Of a DNA stretch of 64,000 bases, positions 26,802 to 35,620 are shown piece after piece. Below the pieces are notes generated by a model, which worked only from the letters and a program-made list of their open reading frames with translations, made no database searches and had not been told where the DNA came from. Position numbers and translations under genes: made by a program. Origin of the DNA: Bradyrhizobium sp. NDS-1 (GTDB taxonomy: Bacteria > Pseudomonadota > Alphaproteobacteria > Rhizobiales > Xanthobacteraceae); NCBI RefSeq assembly GCF_032918005.1, contig NZ_CP136628.1, positions 5,255,501-5,319,500 on the forward strand, read 5' to 3'. The first letter of the stretch is position 1; each line of letters starts with the position of its first letter.

Positions 26802-28148
26802 ATGATCGGATCCATCCTCCAGTTCCTGCGGCGTGACGTCACGCGTGGTGTCGTCGGCACCATCCTCCTCAAGGTTGGCAGCGGCGTGCTGGCGTTTGCG
26901 TTGTTTTCGCTGGCGGCACGGACGATGTCGCCAGATGGCTTCGGCATCTTCGCGACCTGGCTTTCGGTTGCCCAGATCGCCGCCGTCGTGGGACTGGTCG
27001 GCCAGGAATCGCTGCTGGTGCGCTTCCTGAACGAGTATCAGGTCGGCGACAGGCCGGACCTCACCAAAGGTGTCCTGCTGTCGAGCTTCAAGATTGCCTC
27101 GGTCGCCATGCTGATCGTGATCGCCGGGATTGCCATCGTGGCGAACATGAGAGGCGACTGGTGGCTGCTCATCCTTGCGGTGTCGGCCTACACCGCCGTG
27201 AATGCCGGAGTGATGCTCGGCAGCCAGGTCGCACGTTCGCTGGTCAGCATCCTCATGGGCGAAGGAAATCGCGAGTTCTTCTGGCGGGTCATCGTCGTCC
27301 TGTTTCTGCTCGCCGTGCTGCTCGCGCACCGGCAACTCGATCCCGCCGAGTTGTTCGCGGTGATGGCCATTGCCATGTCGATCAGCCTGACTGCGCAGAT
27401 CATATCGGTCGCCCGCGTGCTGCCGAATCTGCGCGGCACGGCGGCGCGTTCCGAAACGTCGCGCTGGCGGTCGAGCGCCCTTCACTTCTGGCTCGCATCC
27501 ATCCTGGAGGTCGCAAACCAGTATTTCGACGTCATCCTGGTCTACTGGCTGCTGGATCCGGCGACCGCCGGAATCTACTTTGCCGCCTCCCGCCTCGCCA
27601 ACATCTTCGCGATGGTGTCCGCGGCGCTTTACACGTTCGGCGCACGCCGGCTCCCCTCGCTCTATTTCAGCAAGAACCATCGGGAGTTCGAGCGAACCCT
27701 GCGGTTGATGGCGGAAGTGACCGCGCTTTGCGTGGCCGCCGGGCTCGCCACGGTCTGGATCGGCGGTCCTTATCTCCTCAACCTGTTCGGGCCCCATTTC
27801 ACCGAGCAGCATTCGGTCTTGATCGTGCTTGCGATCGGAACGGCCATCCAGGCCGCCGGCGGCCCGGCCGCTGCGATCCTGCAGCTGACCGGCCATGAAC
27901 GAATCTATGTTCCCGTCGTTGCCGCCAACGTCGCGCTGCGCTTCGCGGGATTTCTCATCCTCATTCCCTGGCTCGGCGTGCTCGGCGCGGCGGTTTCGGC
28001 CACAGTGTCGCTGGCGCTCGCCACCATTGCCCTGAACGTCCTCTGCCGCCGGCGCACGGGGGTGGATCCTTCGATCCTCGTGCTGTTGCGCTTCAGCGCC
28101 ATGAAACGCGGCAATTATGCAGTCGGCGGCGCCGACACCCGTGACTAG
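26802..28148 (+). CDS. Polysaccharide biosynthesis flippase (Wzx-like, MOP superfamily)
   Basis: A 448-residue integral membrane protein with about twelve hydrophobic segments spread over its whole length. The N-terminal segment GSGVLAFALFSLAARTMSPD is typical of polysaccharide transporters of the PST/Wzx family, which flip lipid-linked oligosaccharides from the cytoplasmic to the periplasmic face. It heads a rightward group followed by a GT4 glycosyltransferase and a GINT1_N-like protein. The ribosome site is weak. The product probably serves exopolysaccharide or O-antigen synthesis. Confidence 0.88.
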   Translation: MIGSILQFLRRDVTRGVVGTILLKVGSGVLAFALFSLAARTMSPDGFGIFATWLSVAQIAAVVGLVGQESLLVRFLNEYQVGDRPDLTKGVLLSSFKIASVAMLIVIAGIAIVANMRGDWWLLILAVSAYTAVNAGVMLGSQVARSLVSILMGEGNREFFWRVIVVLFLLAVLLAHRQLDPAELFAVMAIAMSISLTAQIISVARVLPNLRGTAARSETSRWRSSALHFWLASILEVANQYFDVILVYWLLDPATAGIYFAASRLANIFAMVSAALYTFGARRLPSLYFSKNHREFERTLRLMAEVTALCVAAGLATVWIGGPYLLNLFGPHFTEQHSVLIVLAIGTAIQAAGGPAAAILQLTGHERIYVPVVAANVALRFAGFLILIPWLGVLGAAVSATVSLALATIALNVLCRRRTGVDPSILVLLRFSAMKRGNYAVGGADTRD

Positions 28149-28361
28149 GCATCAAGCGCAGTCATCGATCGCGCCGTGGCGGTGCGCAGAACCGATTGGT
28201 TAACGCGCTTCCCGCGCGCCATGGGGGAACCAGCGAAATGACGCGCGAATGACGTCGATCGTCGAGCCTCGCATTAACTCCGTTTGCTGCTAGTCGGTGT
28301 CCGCGCCATGGGTGCATGATAGGTACGGTGAAGATTTCGTTTCTCTAGCGGGTCGGGATCC

Positions 28362-29537
28362 GTGCTCCACTATCAGCCGAACAAGGAATTGGGCGAGACG
28401 ACCGCAACGGCACCCGCGCAGCCGGACGGCGGCGGACCAAAGCTGCACGTACTTCTCGCGCAAACCCAGGCCGAGAACGCCGGTGCGCAGGAGATCTCCA
28501 GGTTGCTCGGCGCCGGGCTGACCGCGCGCGGCTACCGCGTCACCAATCTGTTCTTCTTCCGCAAATCGGACTCCTTCGACGAGCCGCCGGATACGCTCTA
28601 TTGCGCCCCGAGCCGGCCCGGCAATCCGGTGGCACTGCTGCGCATGCTGTGGACGCTCGGCCGTCATATCAGCACCGTCAGACCCGACGCCGTCCTGACG
28701 TTCCAGCATTTCGGCAACGTCATCGGCGCCAGCGTGACGCGCCTCGTCAGCCGCGCGCCTGTCATCGCCAATCAGGTTTCATCCGCGTTGGCGATGAGCC
28801 GACCGGTCCGCACCGCCGACATCGTCATGGGCAGTGTCGGCTTCTTCGACCGCATCACGCTCAATTCGCACGACATGGAGCGCGAATATTCGCGTTACCC
28901 CGCGGCCTACCGGTCGCGCATGGTGCATGTGCCGCACGGCTTCGACGACAAGGCCCTCACCCTGTCGAAGGAGACTGCACGAGAGAAATTCAATCTGCCG
29001 CCGGATCGCGTCCTGCTCGGCTGCGCGGCACGGCTGCATCCGCACAAGCGGCTCGACATGGCGATACGTCTGCTGCCGGATCAACCGTCATGGCACCTCG
29101 CTCTCGCCGGCCAGGGCGCCGACGAGGCCCGGCTGAGGCTGCTGGCGAACGAATTGAAGGTATCGGACAGGCTGCATTTTCTCGGGGAAATTCCCCCCAG
29201 CCGAATGGCGGATTTTCTGGCCTGCCTGGACGTGTTTGTATTCCCGACCCAGGCGGAAACCTTCGGCCTGGCCGCAGTCGAGGCTGCAAACGCCGGCGTT
29301 CCCTCCGTCGTGACGGATCTTCCCGTCCTGCGCGAAGTGTTGTCCTACGAAGGAAGACCGACTGCACTCTTCGTCGACGCCTCCGATCATGCCAAGCTCG
29401 CGGCAGCCGTCTCCAGGCTGCTGACGGACCAGCATCTGAGCGATGAACTGCGACAAAATGCCAAAGGCCTCAGGTTGCGCTATTCGGTAGATGCCATGGT
29501 GGAGGAATACGTTCGAATTCTCAGCCGGGTTACTTGA
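28362..29537 (+). CDS. Glycosyltransferase family 4
   Basis: A 391-residue cytoplasmic GT-B glycosyltransferase starting at GTG 28362. The C-terminal Rossmann domain carries LGCAARLHPHKRLD near 222 and the GT4 E-x7-E motif ETFGLAAVE near 301, which binds the nucleotide sugar. The N-terminal domain has the Gly-rich AENAGAQEISRLLG segment for acceptor binding. It sits 213 bp after the flippase and 29 bp before the next gene, which fits assembly of the lipid-linked saccharide exported by that flippase. Sugar and acceptor are unknown. Confidence 0.9.
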   Translation: MLHYQPNKELGETTATAPAQPDGGGPKLHVLLAQTQAENAGAQEISRLLGAGLTARGYRVTNLFFFRKSDSFDEPPDTLYCAPSRPGNPVALLRMLWTLGRHISTVRPDAVLTFQHFGNVIGASVTRLVSRAPVIANQVSSALAMSRPVRTADIVMGSVGFFDRITLNSHDMEREYSRYPAAYRSRMVHVPHGFDDKALTLSKETAREKFNLPPDRVLLGCAARLHPHKRLDMAIRLLPDQPSWHLALAGQGADEARLRLLANELKVSDRLHFLGEIPPSRMADFLACLDVFVFPTQAETFGLAAVEAANAGVPSVVTDLPVLREVLSYEGRPTALFVDASDHAKLAAAVSRLLTDQHLSDELRQNAKGLRLRYSVDAMVEEYVRILSRVT

Positions 29538-29566
29538 CCTGATAGGTTGGAGTAGATGGGCTCGAC

Positions 29567-31102
29567 ATGATCATCGAGTTTCGCTGTGAACGTGAGCATG
29601 CACGGCGCTGGATGGGCCGCGAGACGCTGTCGATCGACGGCCGTGACGTTCCGGTTCAGATCGCGTGGGTGGCAGCGACCGAGCCACGGCCCGCAGGTCT
29701 CGAAATCCTGTTCGAGCTCGAACGCATGGTGCTGCACAAGGGCAAGCACAGCGGCGCCAACAGGCTGAACATCGTTCCGGAACGGACCCAGGTTCGCAAC
29801 CAGACGGCCGACGTGATCGTCGATTTCACCGGCGGCGCGCGCGATCCGAACAGCTCCGCACCGTTGTATCTCCGTCCGCTGTTCAACGGGGTCGCAGGCG
29901 AAAACGCCGCGCTCGCCGCCATTCTGGCCGGCGACCTGCCGGTGATCGACATCGTCAACGAGCTAGACGGTTCAGTCCTCGATCGCGGCCAGCCATCCGG
30001 AGAAATTGCCGCAGGCCTCAGCGGCGCACTCGAAACCGTCATGGCGCGAACCCTGACCATGGTGGCGGCGATCCTGTCGGGACGGCCGCGCATCGTGCCG
30101 CAACTGGCGCGCCGCGCTGGAAACGGCTCGCACCGCGGCCCCCTGGGCTTCGTCGCGCGCGGCCTCGCCGTCTCGATCGCCAAGGAGATCTATCGCCTCT
30201 GCTGCTATGCCCCGCATTGGCATGTCGGATGGCGTTTCAATGACGGCGCGGGCGTCTGGCAGACCGGAGATCTATCGGGTCCGAGCTGGAACGTTCTGGG
30301 TGATCCGGGCAACCACTTCTACGCCGATCCTTTCCCCATCACGTGGCAGGGGCGAACATTCGTCTTCTTTGAGGACCTCGATCACCGTGTCGGAAAAGGC
30401 ATCATCTCGGCGATCGAGTTCAACGACGCAGGCCCGGTGGGAGAAGCCTTGCCGGTGCTGGAGGAGCCCTGGCACCTCTCCTATCCGTTTCTGATCGAGG
30501 ACGGTGGCGCGTTGTGGATGATCCCGGAGAGTTCGACCAACGGGGACGTCGCCCTCTACAAATGCGTCCGGTTCCCGGACAGATGGGAGCGACACGCGAC
30601 GCTCCTGTCCGGCCTCGAGCTGGCCGACGTCACGATCACACAGCACAACGGCCTGCACTATCTGTTCGGAGCCTGGCGCGACGGAACAGGCGGCTATTCG
30701 GATTCGCTGGCGATCTATTATGCCGATCGCCTGTTGGGCCCCTGGTTGCCGCATGCCAGCAATCCGGTCCTGATCGACCGCGCAAGCACGCGGCCGGCCG
30801 GGAATTTCGTCACGCTCAATGACAAATTGTGGCGCCCGATCCAGAACTGCACCGACGGATACGGCGCAGCGCTCGCGCTGGCGGAAGTGGTCGAACTGTC
30901 GCCGACCGCCTTCAAGCAGATCGTGCGCCATTCCTTGAGGCCCGGACCGCCATGGCCCGGCAGGAAGCTCCACACACTGAATCGCTACGGCCGGCTCGAG
31001 GTGATCGACGGATCGCGTGTCCAGCCCAAGACCCGCGCCTTCGCGAGCAGACTTCCATCGGCCATTCAATCTCCGCGCACCAGTTCATTCACGGCCAGCT
31101 GA
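29567..31102 (+). CDS. GINT1_N-like (five-bladed propeller) surface glycan protein with formyltransferase-like N-terminus
   Basis: A 511-residue protein. The C-terminal half (about 230-470) has FYADPFPITWQGRTFVFFED, then HLSYPFLIEDGGALWMIPESS and YLFGAWRDG, a repeating pattern of the GH43-like propeller found in the N-terminal domain of plant inositolphosphorylceramide glucosamine transferases and in bacterial proteins. The N-terminal half includes VIVDFTG and VIDIVNE segments like formyltransferase-fold proteins. It follows the GT4 by 29 bp. I infer a sugar transfer or modification role in surface glycan assembly; no reaction is established. Its last 18 bases overlap the convergent monooxygenase gene. 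Confidence 0.72.
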   Translation: MIIEFRCEREHARRWMGRETLSIDGRDVPVQIAWVAATEPRPAGLEILFELERMVLHKGKHSGANRLNIVPERTQVRNQTADVIVDFTGGARDPNSSAPLYLRPLFNGVAGENAALAAILAGDLPVIDIVNELDGSVLDRGQPSGEIAAGLSGALETVMARTLTMVAAILSGRPRIVPQLARRAGNGSHRGPLGFVARGLAVSIAKEIYRLCCYAPHWHVGWRFNDGAGVWQTGDLSGPSWNVLGDPGNHFYADPFPITWQGRTFVFFEDLDHRVGKGIISAIEFNDAGPVGEALPVLEEPWHLSYPFLIEDGGALWMIPESSTNGDVALYKCVRFPDRWERHATLLSGLELADVTITQHNGLHYLFGAWRDGTGGYSDSLAIYYADRLLGPWLPHASNPVLIDRASTRPAGNFVTLNDKLWRPIQNCTDGYGAALALAEVVELSPTAFKQIVRHSLRPGPPWPGRKLHTLNRYGRLEVIDGSRVQPKTRAFASRLPSAIQSPRTSSFTAS

Positions 31103-32803
31103 AGCCGCCGGCGAGGTACAAAGTACGGCCGCGCTGTCGCTCGCATGGCGTCCGAGCGCGCGGGCGAGGACTTGGCCGATTGCTCCCGCCTGCGACGCGG
31201 CACCGCGCCAGGCCACGATCTGGTCGGGACGTATCAAGGCGAGATCGGCATCGTAGAGATCGCGCAAGGCCGCCGGCAGCGTGACGAGCTTCAAATCCAC
31301 CCCGAGGGCGTGAGCGGCGCCAGCGACGCCCGCGTGGGCCGACGCAGCCTCGCCGAACTGGAGCAGCGTCCATTCGAACCCGAACAGGTCATACAAGGAC
31401 ACGCCGTCGTCCAGCCACGCATGCGGCGCGCGGCCGCCGGGACAGGCGCTGGGCACGTAGACGTTCGCGGCATCGGGCGGCGGCCGGCTGCCATCGGAGA
31501 CGATGATCGGCGAGCCGTCGTAGCGGCCGCCGAAGGTCACACCGGGGATGTTGAACTCCGCACGGGCGTGCTGCTCGAGGTAAATGCCTGCCGTCCGCCG
31601 CGCTTCGTTGCCCGCGTCCGTGGCGTCCTCGATGTCGGGCGCCGGCGCGAACAGGCCGAGCGAATCGGCAAAGCGCCGGGCGTAGTCGGTGTTGCGGAGC
31701 GCCACCGGACGCCGCTCGATGTCGTAGCTGTCGAGCAGCGCTGCCGGGCTCAGACCCCTGACGACGCTTGCGAGCTTCCAGCCGAGGTTGACCGCGTCCT
31801 CGATCGCGGTGTTGTAGCCGAGCCCGCCGGTCGGCGTGAACAGATGCGCCGCGTCGCCACCGAGAAAGACCCTGCCCCGTTGCATGCCGTCCGCGACCAG
31901 CGCGTGACCGGCGGTCCAGGTCAGGAAGGACAGCACCTCACAGTCGATCGGCGCACCGCAGGCTCGCTGGAACGCAGCCTTCGCCTCGTTGATCGTGATT
32001 GCACGCTCGTCCTCGCCCGGCCGAAGCTGCGTGTGAAACGCGAATTCGTCGCGTCCGTTCACCGATGCCATGAACGCGCGGCGATCACCGTTGAAACAAT
32101 TGTACATCCACGCCCTGGCGTGCGGGATGCTCGCGTAGAAGTCCGGCGAGCGGAGATAGACCGCCAGCATACGGCCACCCATGAAGTCGCGTTGCGTTCC
32201 GGTCTGGCCGCCATAGACGATCCCGAGGGATTGGCGCACCATCGAGCGCGGCCCGTCGGCGCCGACGAGGAAGTCCGCGCGAACCTGAAAACGGCTGCCG
32301 TCATCGAGGCATTCGACTTCGCCCACGATGCCGTCAACGGTTTCGGCGAAACTGACGAGTCGGTGGCCATAGTTGAGTTCGATGCCGGGAAGCCGTTCGG
32401 CATGGCGGCGCAGGACCGCCTCGACATATTTCTGCGAGACCCGGTGCGGCAACTCCGCCGCGCTCCAGGAACCCGACATGCCCCTGATGAGCTCGCTCGC
32501 GCGCGCCGAAGAGGGCAACGCGAAGCGCGCGAGTTCGTAGCCGGCATAGCGGGTAAAGTACGCAACATCGGTGGGATAGTCGGCGGGCAGACCTTCGCGC
32601 CTGATCTCGTCGGCAAAACCCAGCCGCCGGTAGTGCTCCATCGAGCGCGCCTGCGTCGCATTGGCTTGCGGATTGAACGCGGTGCCCGGCTTGTCGTCGA
32701 TCAGGATCGCGGACACGCCGCGCCGGCCGAGCTCATTGGCCAGCATCAGCCCGCAAGGCCCCCCGCCCGCGATCAGCACAGAGGCTGTGAGACCTGTTTC
32801 CAA
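31085..32803 (-). CDS. FAD-dependent aromatic-ring monooxygenase (FAD_binding_3 family)
   Basis: A 572-residue single-component flavin hydroxylase. IAGGGPCGLMLANELGRRG near the N-terminus binds ADP, DG-type VGADGPRSMVRQSLG lies near 195, and FLGGDAAHLFTPTGGLGYN near 330 binds FAD; the C-terminus is a thioredoxin-like tail. The family hydroxylates phenolics with NAD(P)H and oxygen. I place the start at TTG 32803 behind GGGAGAAG. The ATG at 32824 lies at the predicted transcription start and would leave no leader. A MarR gene and an 18-bp palindrome immediately upstream suggest induction by an aromatic ligand. Confidence 0.88.
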   Translation of the reverse strand: METGLTASVLIAGGGPCGLMLANELGRRGVSAILIDDKPGTAFNPQANATQARSMEHYRRLGFADEIRREGLPADYPTDVAYFTRYAGYELARFALPSSARASELIRGMSGSWSAAELPHRVSQKYVEAVLRRHAERLPGIELNYGHRLVSFAETVDGIVGEVECLDDGSRFQVRADFLVGADGPRSMVRQSLGIVYGGQTGTQRDFMGGRMLAVYLRSPDFYASIPHARAWMYNCFNGDRRAFMASVNGRDEFAFHTQLRPGEDERAITINEAKAAFQRACGAPIDCEVLSFLTWTAGHALVADGMQRGRVFLGGDAAHLFTPTGGLGYNTAIEDAVNLGWKLASVVRGLSPAALLDSYDIERRPVALRNTDYARRFADSLGLFAPAPDIEDATDAGNEARRTAGIYLEQHARAEFNIPGVTFGGRYDGSPIIVSDGSRPPPDAANVYVPSACPGGRAPHAWLDDGVSLYDLFGFEWTLLQFGEAASAHAGVAGAAHALGVDLKLVTLPAALRDLYDADLALIRPDQIVAWRGAASQAGAIGQVLARALGRHASDSAAVLCTSPAASAGRE

Positions 32804-32829
32804 GACGCTTCTCCCTACCAGCATTCTGC

Positions 32830-32858
32830 ATGGTAAGGACGCTTGACGATATCGTCAA
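32830..32858 (-). promoter_or_regulatory. Promoter of the flavin monooxygenase gene
   Basis: On the minus strand, TTGACG (32853-32858), a 17-bp spacer and TACCAT (32830-32835) form a plausible housekeeping promoter. The -35 element lies inside the MarR palindrome, so repressor binding would block RNA polymerase. Predicted initiation falls near 32823, which favours the TTG start at 32803. Confidence 0.45.
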
Positions 32859-32859
32859 G
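32842..32859. promoter_or_regulatory. Perfect 18-bp palindrome, probable MarR operator
   Basis: CTTGACGATATCGTCAAG is a perfect palindrome in the 64-bp gap between the MarR stop and the monooxygenase TTG start. Size and symmetry suit a MarR dimer site. It overlaps the predicted -35 box of the monooxygenase promoter. Confidence 0.7.
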
Positions 32860-32867
32860 TTACCTGA

Positions 32868-33347
32868 CTAATTGGCATCGTCGAGCGTGTCGAACTTCGC
32901 GCCATAGAGCGCCAGCCCCTTCAGGATGGCCTCCATCGTGGCCTTGCCGAGCTCCGCACGCATCTCGCCCTCGGCGATATCGACGGCATCGCGGAACGCA
33001 TTGAGCCATTTGTGACCGGCCGGCGTGAACATGACGATGCGCGCGCGCCGGTCGGTCGGGTCCGCGATACGATCGACGAGGCCGAGTTCTGCGCATTGAT
33101 CGACTAGCTCGCCCATCGCCTGCTTGCTCATCGAGGCGCGGCGGGCGAGTTCCGTGAGCCTCGTCCCCTCGACGTCGAGATTGCGGGTCAGGCTGACATG
33201 CGCAATGCGCGTCTCGTCGTGACCGCGCTCGCTCATCAGTTCGAGCACGCGGCCCTCGAAGCGCCGCACGGCGTTGTTGAGCAGGCGACCGATATTGGCA
33301 TGCCGCCACGCCGTGCCGGATGCGGTGCCGGCTGTCTTGGCTTTCAC
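32868..33347 (-). CDS. MarR-family transcriptional regulator
   Basis: A 159-residue winged-helix regulator. TRLTELARRASMSKQAMGELVDQCAELGLVDRIADPTDRRARIV (split by the recognition helix and the wing DRRAR) is the MarR DNA-binding core at about residues 75-120. I chose GTG 33347 with GGAAG upstream; the frame stays open 44 codons further but those residues are not family-like. It is upstream of, and co-directional with, the flavin monooxygenase and probably represses it through the 18-bp palindrome, releasing on binding an aromatic acid. Confidence 0.88.
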   Translation of the reverse strand: MKAKTAGTASGTAWRHANIGRLLNNAVRRFEGRVLELMSERGHDETRIAHVSLTRNLDVEGTRLTELARRASMSKQAMGELVDQCAELGLVDRIADPTDRRARIVMFTPAGHKWLNAFRDAVDIAEGEMRAELGKATMEAILKGLALYGAKFDTLDDAN

Positions 33348-33509
33348 GAGATCTGCTTCCGATTCGATCGATCGAGGTTGCACGAAGCTAACACAAGCGC
33401 GGCCTGACGCGTTCGGAGGGGCGATCGGCACGGATGTCGGCGCCGGGCGGCGTGGATCAAGACGCCGCCCGGCATTCACGACTCAGAGCGCTCCCGGCAC
33501 GGCCAGCGC

Positions 33510-34457
33510 TTACTGGGAGCGATCCGAGGTCCACCCCTTGTACTGGGCGACGTTGTCCCTGGTCACGAGCTTGGACGGCAGCAGCTCGACGGTCGAGGCC
33601 GGCTTCTGGCCGTTGAGAATGCCGACACCGACCTGCACGGCCCGCCGCGCCATGAAGAACGGGTCCTGCGAAGCCGAGGCCTGGATCTGCGGCGATTGCG
33701 GATCTTTCAGCGCGGCTTCGATATCGGGGGCGCCGTCGACCGCCGTGATGATGATGCCGCTGCGGTTCTGCTGGCGCGCCGCAAGGTCGGTGCCGATCGC
33801 CTGCGGATCGTTGATGGCGAAGATGGCGTCGATCTTGGGAAAGCGGGTCAGATAGCCCTGCGCGACGGTGAGGCCGCCCTCGCGCGAGCCTTTGCCGTCC
33901 TGGTCGTTGGACAACACCTTGATGCCGGGATTCTTCGAGAACACGTTCTTGCAGCCGACGACACGATCGATCACGGCGGAGACCTGCGGCCCGTTCTCGA
34001 TGATGACGTCGCCCTTGCCGCCCAGTTTGTCGACGATGTACTGGCACGAGATCTCGCCGGCCTGCACGTTGTTCGTGGTCACCGTGGCATCGGCGCCTTC
34101 GGCCGCGGTATCGACCGCGACGACGACGATGCCCGCCGCTTGCGCCTTCCTGATCGCCGGCCCGATCGCCTTGGGATCGCCGGGGTTCAACAGGATCAGG
34201 TCGACACCGGCAGCGATGAAATTGTCGATCTGGGTCACCTGCTTGCCGAGATCGTATTCGAAGCCGACCGTCGTGATCTTCACATTGGGATTGGTCTTCT
34301 TGGCCTCGAACTCCGCGCCCTTCGACAGCGCGACGAAGAACGGGTTGCCCATCGACCCCAGCGAGACGCCGATCGACTTGAGCTCCTTGGCGAAGGACGG
34401 CGCGGTGCTTAAGACCAGCGCCGTCGCGGCGCCGGCGAGCATGATTGTCTTCAACAT
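33510..34457 (-). CDS. Sugar ABC transporter substrate-binding protein (RbsB type)
   Basis: A 315-residue periplasmic binding protein of the CUT2 (ribose/xylose) class. The signal peptide MLKTIMLAGAATALVLSTAPSFA is evident. The mature chain has the type 1 fold with IGVSLGSMGNPFF, AAGVDLILLNPGD and AINDPQAIGTDLA. It is last in the leftward set LysR, xylB, ATPase, permease, binding protein, 123 bp after the permease. It should bind a pentose, pentitol or similar sugar later phosphorylated by the FGGY kinase. It is unusual only in being at the operon end. Confidence 0.92.
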   Translation of the reverse strand: MLKTIMLAGAATALVLSTAPSFAKELKSIGVSLGSMGNPFFVALSKGAEFEAKKTNPNVKITTVGFEYDLGKQVTQIDNFIAAGVDLILLNPGDPKAIGPAIRKAQAAGIVVVAVDTAAEGADATVTTNNVQAGEISCQYIVDKLGGKGDVIIENGPQVSAVIDRVVGCKNVFSKNPGIKVLSNDQDGKGSREGGLTVAQGYLTRFPKIDAIFAINDPQAIGTDLAARQQNRSGIIITAVDGAPDIEAALKDPQSPQIQASASQDPFFMARRAVQVGVGILNGQKPASTVELLPSKLVTRDNVAQYKGWTSDRSQ

Positions 34458-34540
34458 AGACTTCCTCCCTGGTCTGTCTTCATCCCCGGCACGGCAGACT
34501 AGTTGCCGTAGCGGAATCCCGTATCACGCGCGCCGAACCT

Positions 34541-34600
34541 CACGTTCTGGCGGAGCCTCTCATGTTCTGGCGGAGCCTTTCATGTTCTGGCGGAGCCTTG
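34541..34600. repeat. Three tandem 20-bp repeats spanning the permease 3' end
   Basis: Three head-to-tail copies of a 20-bp unit (approximately CATGTTCTGGCGGAGCCTTT) occupy 34541-34560, 34561-34580 and 34581-34600, differing at one to three positions. The copy at 34581-34600 encodes the last residues (GSART) of the permease; its stop codon spans the boundary of copies two and three. The two extra copies lie in the gap before the binding-protein gene. Slipped duplication of the gene end is the simplest origin. Confidence 0.9.
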
Positions 34601-35620
34601 CAGCCGGTAGCGATCGAGCGCCACGGCGCCGATGATGACCAGGCCCTTGATCACATATTGCCAGATGTCGGAGACGCCGACGAGGATCAGGCCATTCGAC
34701 AGCACGGCGATGATCAACGCACCGACCAGCGTGCCCCAGATCGAGCCGATACCGCCGACGAAGGAGGTGCCGCCCAGGATCACGGCGGTGATTGCGTCGA
34801 GCTCGTAGGACTGGCCGAGCTGCAGGCCGTTGGCCGCATAGAGCCGCGCCGCCTGCATCGCACCGCCGAGCCCGGCGAAAAGCCCGGAGATACCGTAGAC
34901 GAAAATAAGCACGGCCCAGACCTTGATGCCGGCAAGCCGCGCCGCGCTTTCATTGCCGCCCACCGCATAGATGTGCACACCGAGTACGGTGCGGCGCAGC
35001 ACCAGCCACGAGAGGAGGATGACGAGCAAGGCGATCACCGAGAGCCACGGGATCGACGCGACGCCGGGGATGAGCGTGAGCGAGCCGTTGCCGATGAAGG
35101 CATAGGGAATGGAGGGATTGAAAACGGTGGTGTCGGCCCCGAGCAGCCGCGCCAGGCCGCGCACGGCGGTGAGAGAGCCGAGCGTGACGATGAAAGGCGG
35201 CAGGCGAAGCAGCGCAATCAGCGCGCCGTTGACGACCCCGAAGCCAAGGCCGGTGAGAAGCGAGGCCGGCAGCCACAGCATGCCGAGCTCCGGCATCTTG
35301 GAGAGCGTCAAGCCGGCCATCGCGGAGGCCGCCAGGATCGAGCCGACCGAGAGGTCGATGCCGCCGGTGAGGATGACGAAGGTCATGCCTGCGGCGAGCA
35401 CGGTGTTCACCGCGGCCTGCTGCAACACGATGCCGAGATTCTGTCCGGTGAAGAAGCGCCCCTCCGACAGGAAATGGAAGCCGATGCAGAGAATCAGCAG
35501 CACCGGCAGCATGCCGAGTGCGCTGATCAGCATCCTCACGCGCTGGCGCTTTGTCTCGGCGGCTGCGCCGTTGGTCGTCGTGGTCGGAGCTGGCTGCGCC
35601 TGCGAGCTATTGTCAGGCAT
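34580..35620 (-). CDS. Sugar ABC transporter permease (RbsC type)
   Basis: A 346-residue inner-membrane permease of the CUT2 class with eight or more membrane segments. The family motif [14 protein letters not shown] and the later [17 protein letters not shown] are present. The ATG at 35620 overlaps the ATPase stop by 8 bp, consistent with coupling; the frame opens 8 codons upstream as well. Its final codons lie in a tandem repeat. It works with the adjacent RbsA and RbsB-type proteins. Confidence 0.93.
   Translation of the reverse strand: MPDNSSQAQPAPTTTTNGAAAETKRQRVRMLISALGMLPVLLILCIGFHFLSEGRFFTGQNLGIVLQQAAVNTVLAAGMTFVILTGGIDLSVGSILAASAMAGLTLSKMPELGMLWLPASLLTGLGFGVVNGALIALLRLPPFIVTLGSLTAVRGLARLLGADTTVFNPSIPYAFIGNGSLTLIPGVASIPWLSVIALLVILLSWLVLRRTVLGVHIYAVGGNESAARLAGIKVWAVLIFVYGISGLFAGLGGAMQAARLYAANGLQLGQSYELDAITAVILGGTSFVGGIGSIWGTLVGALIIAVLSNGLILVGVSDIWQYVIKGLVIIGAVALDRYRLQGSART

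Noticed and set aside
30272..31069. 265-codon minus-strand frame opposite the GINT1_N-like gene.
   Set aside because: The plus-strand frame has the propeller repeats and tight spacing to the glycosyltransferase; the minus frame has no recognisable features.
32661..32846. Small plus-strand frame across the MarR palindrome region.
   Set aside because: It is antisense to the hydroxylase start and lacks a ribosome site; the palindrome explains the conserved look of the region.
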